Assembly (NCBI GenBank): GCA_023427845.1 | Contig: JAEYZX010000126.1 | Span: 1 to 5,818 of the forward strand | Reading direction: 5' to 3' | Origin: Bacteroidota bacterium | GTDB taxonomy: Bacteria; Bacteroidota; Bacteroidia; Flavobacteriales; Flavobacteriaceae | Length of the DNA: 5,818 bases | Shown here: one piece after another, positions 1 to 5,818 of the stretch | How positions within the stretch are numbered: the stretch's first letter is position 1 | Layout: the number at the start of each line of letters is the position of its first letter | Program-made: the position numbers and the translations under genes | Notes under the pieces: model-generated | What the model was told of the DNA's origin: nothing | What the model saw: only the letters and a program-made list of their open reading frames with translations | Databases searched by the model: none

Positions 1-2651
1 GCTTTAACTACCGGCGGCGCTTTCTTTACCGCTGGTTTTTTTGGATCCGAGAGATACTCTTCCAGATTTTTCTTGATCTGAACCACACTGTAATTGTCGC
101 TTGAAATGATAATCGGTTTTTCGGCAACTTTAAAGTCTTTGAAATCTTTTAATATTGTCGCGATTTGATCGGCGAATGCCTCTGTCTGAAGTCCGTGTAT
201 CACAACAAAATTTTGATCCATCGTATAGATATCGAACGATTGTGATAGTTTATCCACGCTTCGGCCGGCAATCATTTTTTTGATTTTGTCCTGAAGGATT
301 TTGGTTGATTTACCGGCCGGCTCCTCGGCACGATAAAGAATCTTCCAGCTTCGAGGCTCACTTTCGTTGAACTGCAGGTTTTCCATTAAAACGATATCGC
401 GGCCAAGCAATGCTTCGGCTTTTTTGCCTTCATCATTATTCGGATACGACAATGCTACATAATTCAATGCTTTTTTATATTCCTCAAGACCTCTAAGTTT
501 CCCGATGGTATGTGCTTTAAGCAACTCAAATTTAGATACCATTTCCTCGCCCGTATACTGATCGATTGCAGTCTCGGCAGTTGCGAGGACATTGCGGTAG
601 TCGCCATCTTCATATAATTTGTAAAGATTGTTATAGGCAGCTTCGGGGGTCAGTGCAGCCGCCCCGGCAAGTTCATTGTTGCTTAGTATCTGCGCATAAC
701 GCGAATCCGGATACTGGCTGATGATCTGTCCTTTCATCGCTACCGCTTTTGCAGGATCGATGATTTCGTATATTTTATATAGATTATACATTGAAGGAAG
801 AACCAGTCGTTCTTCGGGATTGCTTTTTAACAATTCTTCAAGTTTCCCGGCAGCGAGTTCATATTCCTTGAACTTTTCTTTATAGATAACTCCGAGTTGG
901 TAATAGGCGAAATTGCGCTCTTTTGAGATGCTGTCGATTTCCACTTGCGTTGCGGGAAGCTGAGAAATATAGAATTCAGGTGTATATCGTGCGTTTGCTG
1001 CAAGTTCGTTTGCTTCACGCTCTTTAATCTGCTCGGGAGTCAATTCGGTTTCGTCTTTCTGTCGTTCATTATTTTGATTTTTTCCGGCCGATCGTCGCCA
1101 GTTAGGAGCATAACTTCTGTCGCCCCAATTTTTACGAAATTCGGTTTTGCCATACGCAACAGTGGTCGGATTATAAAAATAAAAGTCGCCCGGTTTGCCA
1201 GGCTGGCCTGCATTTGGGGATACTGTTGGCGATGACCTTTTTGCTGCGGTTGACATTTTGTCTATGCTGGCAACATCATTCTGCGCTGCTTTCTGCTTTT
1301 CAAGTTCCCTTTCGGCAAGCGCTTTCTTAAGCTCGTCTTCTTTTTTGAGTTTGGTGATAAAGGCTTCAAAATAGGCGATCTTTCCGGATTCGGGCATTCT
1401 GTGAATCATCAGGATGCTGTCGCCGCGCTGTGCAATTCCTTCATATTTGATGACGTCGACAAGGTTTTCCCTTTTTTTCTGGATTGCCCTGAGTTCGCGC
1501 GAACGGGGCTCGAGGTGTACCATTGTGCTGTCATAATAATGCCCGGCGGTAACATATTTTGCGCGGTCGAAAAAAATGTCGGCGAGGTTCCTGTAATTTG
1601 ATGCAATCAGGTAGTTGTCGCTTGACTGTGCATTCAGTGATTGATTGTAGAAATGGATCGCACGGTCCTGATTATTGAATTTTTCATTGAATAGCGCCAT
1701 TTGGTGGTTGAGTACATCAAGGTACGGCCTGTTCTCACGATCGGCTAAAAGTGCATTGAACTTTTCGGTGAATGCAAGCGTGTCGCCTTTGTCATAATCA
1801 AAATAACCCGCCTGACGTGCATGTGACTGGATCACATATTGACGTGGCGATTTCCGATGCATTTCGATTACTTCCTGATACGATGTAAAGGCGCTGTCTG
1901 TTTGGCCAAGTTCTTCGTAAAGCTGGCCAAGGATGAACCGATAACGTGCTTTTTCCTCGTTTGATTTTGTGAACTCGGTAGCAAGGCGTAACCGTGCAAC
2001 GGCGCTGTCCTTTTGCTCGAGATTCAGAAATGCCTGAGATAACGCGGCATTAGCATCGGCGAAGATCTGGTCTTTGAATTCTATTTCTTCCAATAGTTTG
2101 CGAAGGTTGGTAACGGCCAGTGCGTCGTTTTCCATACGCATATTCGTTTTTTCGCGCCAGACTTTTACCTCATATATCTTATCGCTTTGCGGATATTTAT
2201 AAAGTACGTAGTTAAATGCTTCGAGTGCGGGAACATAGCGCTTGTCGTAATAACGTGCTTTTCCGAGCAGTAAGTGCGCTTCGTCCATCTGCGGGTTCTT
2301 CTCGCTACCGCCGATGTTCATCGAGTGCTTTTGTATCGCCTTGATCGCCTTTGTTTCGGCACGTTCAAAATTTGGGTTTTTCTCCTGAATTTTTTCGTCG
2401 TCGACAGGTGCGTTTTCGTCTATCGGCTGCATTCTCTCGACCGGAAGCCGCTCCCAGAAATTATCGGAATAAGTGGTTTTGAGTTCGTTGACACCGTTGA
2501 CCAATGCGATGTCGCCATTGTACAGAATATTGTACTTGGTGCTTAGCGCGTGTGAATTTCGGGAAAGGAAAGTGTTTCTCTTAGTCGAACATGCAATCAG
2601 AAAAAGCAGCAGTCCGGCCAATAAAGAGTATTTAAGTATAATGGTTTTCAA
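1..2651 (-). CDS. sprE: SprE/PorW-type TPR lipoprotein of the type IX secretion and gliding machinery, C-terminus cut by the window edge
   Basis: One uninterrupted frame of 883 visible codons runs off the low end with no stop. It begins with a lipoprotein signal: a charged start, a hydrophobic core at about 9-19 and lipobox LIAC with Cys21, followed by STKRNTFLSRNSHALSTKYN, typical of flavobacterial SprE. TPR-like helical hairpins lie at about 120-155, 193-268 and 345-396. A charged, probably coiled-coil stretch follows at about 428-458, then a Ser/Pro/Gly linker and the family motif FYFYNPTTVAYGK (490-502). More TPR-like repeats lie at about 578-628 and 661-746. A compact C-terminal module (about 753-867) contains NFVVIHG and ends in VVQIKKNLEEYL, followed by a Lys/Pro-rich tail. 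SprE is required for gliding and type IX secretion in Flavobacterium johnsoniae; its homologue PorW is reported to connect the periplasmic ring to the outer-membrane translocon. The start is TTG: an in-frame TAG lies 21 bases upstream, and no ATG occurs before the signal peptide. From the family's usual length, little more than the tail should be missing. Confidence 0.93.
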   Translation of the reverse strand, partial: MKTIILKYSLLAGLLLFLIACSTKRNTFLSRNSHALSTKYNILYNGDIALVNGVNELKTTYSDNFWERLPVERMQPIDENAPVDDEKIQEKNPNFERAETKAIKAIQKHSMNIGGSEKNPQMDEAHLLLGKARYYDKRYVPALEAFNYVLYKYPQSDKIYEVKVWREKTNMRMENDALAVTNLRKLLEEIEFKDQIFADANAALSQAFLNLEQKDSAVARLRLATEFTKSNEEKARYRFILGQLYEELGQTDSAFTSYQEVIEMHRKSPRQYVIQSHARQAGYFDYDKGDTLAFTEKFNALLADRENRPYLDVLNHQMALFNEKFNNQDRAIHFYNQSLNAQSSDNYLIASNYRNLADIFFDRAKYVTAGHYYDSTMVHLEPRSRELRAIQKKRENLVDVIKYEGIAQRGDSILMIHRMPESGKIAYFEAFITKLKKEDELKKALAERELEKQKAAQNDVASIDKMSTAAKRSSPTVSPNAGQPGKPGDFYFYNPTTVAYGKTEFRKNWGDRSYAPNWRRSAGKNQNNERQKDETELTPEQIKEREANELAANARYTPEFYISQLPATQVEIDSISKERNFAYYQLGVIYKEKFKEYELAAGKLEELLKSNPEERLVLPSMYNLYKIYEIIDPAKAVAMKGQIISQYPDSRYAQILSNNELAGAAALTPEAAYNNLYKLYEDGDYRNVLATAETAIDQYTGEEMVSKFELLKAHTIGKLRGLEEYKKALNYVALSYPNNDEGKKAEALLGRDIVLMENLQFNESEPRSWKILYRAEEPAGKSTKILQDKIKKMIAGRSVDKLSQSFDIYTMDQNFVVIHGLQTEAFADQIATILKDFKDFKVAEKPIIISSDNYSVVQIKKNLEEYLSDPKKPAVKKAPPVVK

Positions 2652-2672
2652 TGTAAAACGATTTTTATCCTA
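2652..2672 (-). promoter_or_regulatory. Translation start region of sprE (TTG start, no Shine-Dalgarno)
   Basis: The reading frame of sprE is closed by TAG at 2672-2670, so translation must begin at or after 2669. The only plausible initiator that keeps the whole signal peptide is TTG at 2651-2649, which places Lys-Thr-Ile-Ile directly after the initiator. There is no GGAGG-like site. A TAAAA stretch lies 11 bases before the TTG, resembling the A-rich motif described upstream of Flavobacterium genes. I could not find a convincing TTTG/TAnnTTTG promoter in the AT-rich stretch just upstream (2652-2700). Confidence 0.5.
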
Positions 2673-2732
2673 AACTTTTAAAAGCAGTTTTTAGTATAAT
2701 GACAGGTAAAAATACGTTTCTTTTCGAGACGG

Positions 2733-2744
2733 CGAAAAAAATGC
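2733..2744. repeat. 12-bp direct repeat, copy A
   Basis: CGAAAAAAATGC occurs here and again at 2855-2866, so the two copies bracket the palindromic element with about 110 bp between them. The match is exact over 12 bases and stops there on both sides. The sequence is dominated by a run of seven A, so a chance match or slippage cannot be excluded. A target-site duplication made by insertion of the element is the alternative. Confidence 0.55.
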
Positions 2745-2754
2745 GGGTGTTTTT

Positions 2755-2847
2755 GCGTGAAGGATCAAGGCGCCATCCTTTTGCGGGCAACGGGGTTCGT
2801 TGCCCGCAAAAGATAAAGCCGAGAGCCTGGCCCTTGGGCACGCCCAA
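2755..2847. repeat. Structured palindromic intergenic element between the ABC ATPase gene and sprE
   Basis: This block of about 90 bp begins at the stop codon of the ATPase gene. It contains a small hairpin with 5-bp arms TTGGG/CCCAA (2834-2847), a long perfect hairpin (2779-2811), a GGAT/ATCC inverted pair (2762-2765 and 2775-2778) around GGCGCC, and a short inverted pair CACGC (2839-2843) and GCGTG (2755-2759) near its two ends. Read on the minus strand the order is GGGCGTGCCC, a CT-rich linker, CTTTTG stem, CAAAAGGAT, then CACGC. From memory this order recurs between genes in many Flavobacteriaceae and other Bacteroidota, but I could not search for it. Its base composition is clearly more GC-rich than the AT-rich DNA between it and sprE. 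It encodes no convincing protein. It could be a non-autonomous mobile repeat, an RNA-processing or 3' end signal, or both. Confidence 0.6.
2775..2814. other. Perfect 14-bp hairpin with 5-base loop, probably not a canonical intrinsic terminator
   Basis: The arm at 2779-2792 (TTTTGCGGGCAACG) is exactly complementary to 2798-2811, with a 5-base loop at 2793-2797. ATC at 2775-2777 can extend the stem with GAT at 2812-2814 if one C is bulged. Because the thymines are on the 5' side of the stem and adenines on the 3' side, whichever strand is read, the usual 3' U-tract of an intrinsic terminator is absent. The structure could still protect the 3' end of the upstream transporter mRNA or weaken read-through into sprE. 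The nearest T-run on the minus strand is at 2741-2735, too far away to serve as its tail. Confidence 0.75.
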
Positions 2848-2848
2848 A

Positions 2849-3544
2849 TCAAACCGAAAAAAATGCTTCGAGTTCGCGCAATGTCTCGGCCGATGTTTTG
2901 ATGTCTTTTACGATTTCGCCTTTGTTGAGCGCCACGATCCGCTCACAAACCTCTACGGTGTGCACCAAATCATGACTTGACACGAGTACTGTGACCTCGG
3001 GATCTGCGGCAAGTTCCTTGATGATTTTCTTAAGTCGGCTCACTGTAGTCGGATCGAGGTTTGCGAAAGGTTCGTCGAGGATTACGACTTTAGGGTTACC
3101 GATTAAAGCGGCAATGATGCCTACTTTCTTCATGTTGCCTTTCGAGAGGTCGCGAAGGTACTTTTTACGGTTTAGGATCTCGTCGTTGAAAAATTCCTCA
3201 TGCCTGGCGAGAAGCGCGTCGATATCGGCTTTGTTTTGCCCGCGGAGATCTCCGATGAAATAAAAATATTCCTCGGCGGTTAAATATCCGATCAAAAAAC
3301 TTTCGTCTATAAACGCGGCGGTGAAAGGCTTCCAGGCTTCGCTGGCATTGACCTGTACTTGATTGTTGAGGATTTTGCCGGTTGTTGGCTCGATCAAATC
3401 GAGAAGCAGGCTGAAGAAAGTGGTCTTGCCGGCGCCATTGTTTCCGACCAGCCCGAAACTTTGACCCGTTGGGATATCGAGGTTATTGATATTGAGAACA
3501 GTAACGTTGTTGTATTTTTTTGAGAGTTGCGATACCTGTATCAT
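2849..3544 (-). CDS. ABC transporter ATP-binding protein, partner of the DUF5687-type permease
   Basis: This 231-residue cytoplasmic ATPase should power transport by the membrane protein encoded just upstream. It is a single nucleotide-binding domain with nearly all expected motifs: an A-loop aromatic (Tyr11), Walker A GNNGAGKTT (34-42), signature LSKGN (133-137) in place of LSGGQ, Walker B VVILDEP (153-159) with Asp157 and catalytic Glu158, D-loop ANLDP (161-165) and switch His191 in SSHD. At the Q-loop, the residue nine before the LT of the following helix is Asp80 rather than Gln (FIDESFLIGYLT). The start ATG lies three bases after the permease stop, so the two genes form a tight operon. 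It is shorter than GldA-type ATPases and lacks a C-terminal extension, so I do not assign it to the gliding transporter GldAFG. The substrate is unknown. The last codons overlap one copy of a 12-bp direct repeat. Confidence 0.95.
   Translation of the reverse strand: MIQVSQLSKKYNNVTVLNINNLDIPTGQSFGLVGNNGAGKTTFFSLLLDLIEPTTGKILNNQVQVNASEAWKPFTAAFIDESFLIGYLTAEEYFYFIGDLRGQNKADIDALLARHEEFFNDEILNRKKYLRDLSKGNMKKVGIIAALIGNPKVVILDEPFANLDPTTVSRLKKIIKELAADPEVTVLVSSHDLVHTVEVCERIVALNKGEIVKDIKTSAETLRELEAFFSV
2855..2866. repeat. 12-bp direct repeat, copy B, inside the 3' end of the ABC ATPase gene
   Basis: This is the partner of the copy at 2733-2744. It falls in the codons for the last residues of the ATPase (Ala-Phe-Phe-Ser), with the TGA stop four bases further on in the direction of transcription. 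If the pair is a target-site duplication, the present last residue and the stop codon of the ATPase were supplied by the inserted DNA. Confidence 0.55.
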
Positions 3545-3547
3545 GAC

Positions 3548-5017
3548 TTAGTTTTTCTGTTTGTATGCTTCGATGGTTTTATATTTCTCGGTGCGGTAAA
3601 TTTTTTCGATTACCGTGAACATTTTATCGCGAAGCGCAAATCCGAGTACACCTGCACCAGCGACCAATATGAAACCGACTTCAGCACTGTGCAGATAATA
3701 TCCGGCCGCATACAGCATCATCGGGACGACAAGTTTCGGAATGGAAATCAGCAGTGTCTTGATGTTGAATGCCTGCTTGTCGCCAAACGCGGCCTTCGTG
3801 CTTGCAAGGTCGATCGGCGTTTTAACATAAGCACCACCGAGCAAAACCAAATGCGAATTCACTCCTATATTATATATGGCACCAACAAGGATAAGCATGT
3901 AAATCTTCCAGCCGAAATAAAGATAGAATGACGCGAGCAAGGCCGAGATTACGGTTGCGATAACGATGAGCCACCATTTTGAGCTCAGGTATTCCTTGTA
4001 TTGGATGTTCTGGCTCATCATCAACTGATAATACGAGCTGTCCCAACTTGGCACGAATTGGCCGAAAGTAAATAAGAATCCGCCCGACACGAAGATTCCG
4101 GCAAATACCTGCATGGCGGGATTCTCGTACATTTCAATTGCTCCGGTATAAAAAATTATCCCGTAAAATAAAAACAATATGCTCATGAATACGGTCGCCT
4201 TCGAGCGTTTGTTCCTTTTGATCAGCCTGATATCATTTTTAAGAAACGTGCCCAAGGTTCCGAATTTGTTCAGCCATGAGAAATCTTCGGTTTGGGCAAT
4301 ATCGGTCTTTTTCGCAAGTCCGGTGTCAAGGTGCAGCAGGTTTCTCAACACGCGGAATGAAAACCAGTACAATACTGCCACAAAAAGGACGGGTATGATG
4401 GCGTAAATCGGAATGTCGTACAGCACAGCGAATACAGGAGCTGTATAATCGGTGATATTATACAGGTCAAAATATTGCGCAATCGCCAAAACAGCCACGA
4501 TTCCAACAGCGGGATAAAAATACCGGTCTTTATTATTGATAAGTACGTTCACAAAATTGCCACAATACAAAAGCGCATAAACCGCGACCAGCCATGGCAC
4601 AACCTGCAATGCGGGAAAGTCATGATAGATCAAGGTAATCGCAAATGGAATCAAGAAGAATGCATGGATGATATTAAAGAACGAGATAATGCTTTTCCCG
4701 AGCGCGAAATGTACAATCGTATCGCGTGATATGGGCTGGATCAACATCGGTTTGATATTGATGACTGGCATTTTTTGCATGAAATAGCGTATAAACAAAT
4801 CGCAGGCGAGATAGTAAATCATGTAGCGGTTAACTGTCGCGATTGGTTCCAAATTGAGTTCGGTCAAAAGAAAATAGAGACCGACGCCCAACATTATAAA
4901 TACTGCAGCAAAATAGACGGCAACAAGAAACAGGATAATTCGGAGCGCCAGATTGGTGCGGAATGCCGCCGATCTCCAAAAAGCTTTCCATTCTAATCGG
5001 ATGAAGTGTTTGAACAT
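3548..5017 (-). CDS. DUF5687-family polytopic membrane protein, probable ABC transporter permease
   Basis: This 489-residue inner-membrane protein has about eleven or twelve hydrophobic segments, roughly at 22-52, 63-80, 105-131, 138-160, 167-184, 202-220, 275-293, 302-320, 346-367, 371-395, 424-441 and 446-463. A charged cytoplasmic-looking stretch with a Lys/Arg cluster (about 222-274) splits it into two halves of about six segments, which would let a single chain supply both transmembrane halves of an ABC transporter. FGQFVPSWDSSYY (318-330) and the stretch around ISRDTIVHFALGK (96-108) fit what I remember of DUF5687 proteins, a Bacteroidota family without a known function. The N-terminus (MFKHFIRLEWKAFWRS) is basic and amphipathic like that of ABC-2 permeases. 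The ATPase gene begins three bases after its stop. The ATG at 5017 lies about 30 bases below a good promoter, which supports this start. The transporter role is inferred from topology and context; the family call is from memory. Confidence 0.88.
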   Translation of the reverse strand: MFKHFIRLEWKAFWRSAAFRTNLALRIILFLVAVYFAAVFIMLGVGLYFLLTELNLEPIATVNRYMIYYLACDLFIRYFMQKMPVINIKPMLIQPISRDTIVHFALGKSIISFFNIIHAFFLIPFAITLIYHDFPALQVVPWLVAVYALLYCGNFVNVLINNKDRYFYPAVGIVAVLAIAQYFDLYNITDYTAPVFAVLYDIPIYAIIPVLFVAVLYWFSFRVLRNLLHLDTGLAKKTDIAQTEDFSWLNKFGTLGTFLKNDIRLIKRNKRSKATVFMSILFLFYGIIFYTGAIEMYENPAMQVFAGIFVSGGFLFTFGQFVPSWDSSYYQLMMSQNIQYKEYLSSKWWLIVIATVISALLASFYLYFGWKIYMLILVGAIYNIGVNSHLVLLGGAYVKTPIDLASTKAAFGDKQAFNIKTLLISIPKLVVPMMLYAAGYYLHSAEVGFILVAGAGVLGFALRDKMFTVIEKIYRTEKYKTIEAYKQKN

Positions 5018-5045
5018 TGGTAAGGGTTTGGTTGGCTATTAGTTT

Positions 5046-5074
5046 CAAATTTACACAAATGTTACAATGTCAAA
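5046..5074 (-). promoter_or_regulatory. Flavobacterial-type promoter for the permease-ATPase operon
   Basis: On the minus strand TTTG (5074-5071) is followed after 17 bases by TAAATTTG (5053-5046). This matches the Bacteroidota primary sigma factor pattern TTTG/TTG, 17-23 bases, TAnnTTTG. Transcription would start near 5040-5038, giving a leader of about 20-25 bases before the ATG at 5017. The leader (5038-5018) is A/C-rich and has no Shine-Dalgarno sequence, as is normal in this phylum. The promoter separates the transporter pair from the preceding gene. Confidence 0.7.
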
Positions 5075-5142
5075 ATACAATCGGTTAAAATTCTATAAGC
5101 CAAATTAGTACTGCAGATTCTCACAGTCCAACTTCTCTTGTT

Positions 5143-5784
5143 TCACGCGGCTATTTCTTGAGAAAAACGTTTTGAATATAGTTTTCTAAGTTTGTATTCG
5201 GCTAGTAAGTAAACCATGACGGTCGTAAAAAATAGTGCGGCATGAACCTGTAGAATGATGCTTATCGCATAAAACTTTTCGATAAAAGTTTCAATCGTAA
5301 CCAAAACGAGCAACGTGAAATTGTATAATACGGTGAGTCCGTACGACAGCGTTTCCACGCCCGAAAATCTTTTGTTCTTACGAAATTGCAGCAATTGCAA
5401 AACGGCTACCGAAGCGAGCGTGCCGTTGCTAATCCACAACATTTCGAGCGTCCCGATTTCAAAATGACCAAAAATCAACTGTACAAGTAAGATTGCCGCT
5501 ATTGCGAAGAATATGGTGGCGGGCTTAAATAACACCGACTTGAAAAATTCGAATGCAAACCGCCGTGCCGTTTTAGAGAAAGACTTCTGATCTATCAAAT
5601 CTTTTTTATTGACCGCCATATAATCTTTGAACGCGTCATAAAACGATTGGTTTTGGTCCTCCATCTTTGCTTTTACCGCTTCGGCAATATGATCGGTGAG
5701 CTCAATACGTATATCCTTAAATCTAACTTCGGATTTTTGTAAATAAGTATCGATAAACGTCAATTCTTCGACTGTCAGTTTCAT
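5143..5784 (-). CDS. Membrane protein of unknown function with helical N-terminal domain and four membrane segments
   Basis: The 213-residue product has a soluble, charged, mostly helical N-terminus (about 1-80). Its pattern IDTYLQKSEVRFKDIRIELT followed by DHIAEAV resembles the short helical domains (HAAS/DUF1700-like) that often precede membrane regions in proteins encoded beside PadR-type regulators. Four hydrophobic segments follow at about 88-106, 112-132, 145-166 and 172-195, then a basic tail (KLRKLYSKRF). No catalytic motif is visible and there is no signal peptide; it should sit in the inner membrane with the N-terminal domain probably cytoplasmic. The ATG at 5784 is followed directly by the conserved-looking MKLTVEELTFID, which supports the start. 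No promoter is evident in the 34 bases above it, so it may belong to an operon beginning outside the window. It ends 125 bases before the permease gene, which has its own promoter. The HAAS resemblance is an impression from sequence, not a confirmed hit. Confidence 0.85.
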   Translation of the reverse strand: MKLTVEELTFIDTYLQKSEVRFKDIRIELTDHIAEAVKAKMEDQNQSFYDAFKDYMAVNKKDLIDQKSFSKTARRFAFEFFKSVLFKPATIFFAIAAILLVQLIFGHFEIGTLEMLWISNGTLASVAVLQLLQFRKNKRFSGVETLSYGLTVLYNFTLLVLVTIETFIEKFYAISIILQVHAALFFTTVMVYLLAEYKLRKLYSKRFSQEIAA

Positions 5785-5818
5785 ATGAGTTTTGGATTAG
5801 GATTGACTAGGTTTTGCA

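Noticed and set aside
1401..1606. Short overlapping reading frames on both strands within sprE
   Set aside because: They lie inside the continuous SprE frame, which has family motifs on both sides, and they show no domain of their own.
2652..2750. Dedicated sprE promoter in the AT-rich stretch
   Set aside because: Several TA-rich near matches exist, but none has both TTTG and TAnnTTTG with acceptable spacing, so no site was annotated.
2779..2811. Intrinsic terminator for the transporter operon
   Set aside because: The stem is perfect, but thymines precede it and adenines follow it on either strand, so the required 3' U-tract is missing.
2665..2847. 60-codon minus-strand reading frame covering the intergenic element
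   Set aside because: It is simply open through a palindromic repeat, has no recognisable domain and overlaps the sprE upstream region; its composition follows the hairpin, not a protein.
2699..2980. 93-codon plus-strand reading frame across the same element and the end of the ATPase gene
   Set aside because: It runs antisense into a well-supported ATPase gene, has a Phe/Cys/Arg-rich product with no family resemblance, and has no flavobacterial promoter that I can see.
2849..3544. Identification of the ATPase as GldA of the gliding ABC transporter
   Set aside because: Its neighbour is not GldF or GldG, it is shorter than GldA-type proteins, and the Q-loop region differs; closeness to sprE alone is not enough.
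3527..3931. 134-codon plus-strand reading frame antisense to the permease
   Set aside because: It is a shadow of the permease gene; the opposite strand has a clear membrane protein with operon context.
5781..5818. End of an upstream gene overlapping the 213-residue gene by ATGA
   Set aside because: One frame is open into the window edge and would end at the TGA of ATGA, but only about a dozen codons are visible and the other two frames also contain possible stops (TAG at 5809-5807, TAA at 5799-5797), so the three cases cannot be told apart.

Overview
The window looks like chromosomal DNA from a member of the Flavobacteriaceae (Flavobacterium or a close relative). The evidence is a recognisable SprE/PorW-type gliding and type IX secretion lipoprotein, a DUF5687-type membrane protein paired with a short ABC ATPase, a promoter of the Bacteroidota form TTTG-N17-TAnnTTTG, and starts with no Shine-Dalgarno sequence. 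All genes I can support lie on the minus strand, so transcription runs from high to low coordinates.

Layout in transcription order: (1) 5784-5143, a 213-residue protein with a helical, soluble N-terminus and four membrane segments, function unknown. (2) 5142-5018, an intergenic region with a good flavobacterial promoter. (3) 5017-3548, a polytopic DUF5687-family protein, the likely permease of an ABC transporter. (4) 3544-2849, its ABC ATPase, starting three bases after the permease stop, so the two are almost certainly co-transcribed. (5) 2848-2652, an intergenic region holding a palindromic element with a perfect 14-bp stem, flanked by a 12-bp direct repeat, of a type I recall between genes of Bacteroidota. 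(6) 2651 to the window edge, sprE/porW, which starts with TTG and has 883 visible codons; only a short C-terminal tail is probably missing.

The permease and ATPase should form one inner-membrane transporter of unknown substrate. The 213-residue protein may be an accessory membrane protein, but the promoter between it and the transporter argues for a separate unit. SprE belongs to the type IX secretion and gliding machinery. Its link to the transporter is only adjacency, and the structured repeat separates them. Nothing supports a plus-strand gene, tRNA, rRNA, CRISPR array or insertion sequence with a transposase. The most unusual points are the intergenic element with its flanking repeat, the uncharacterised transporter pair with a substituted Q-loop, and the TTG start of sprE.
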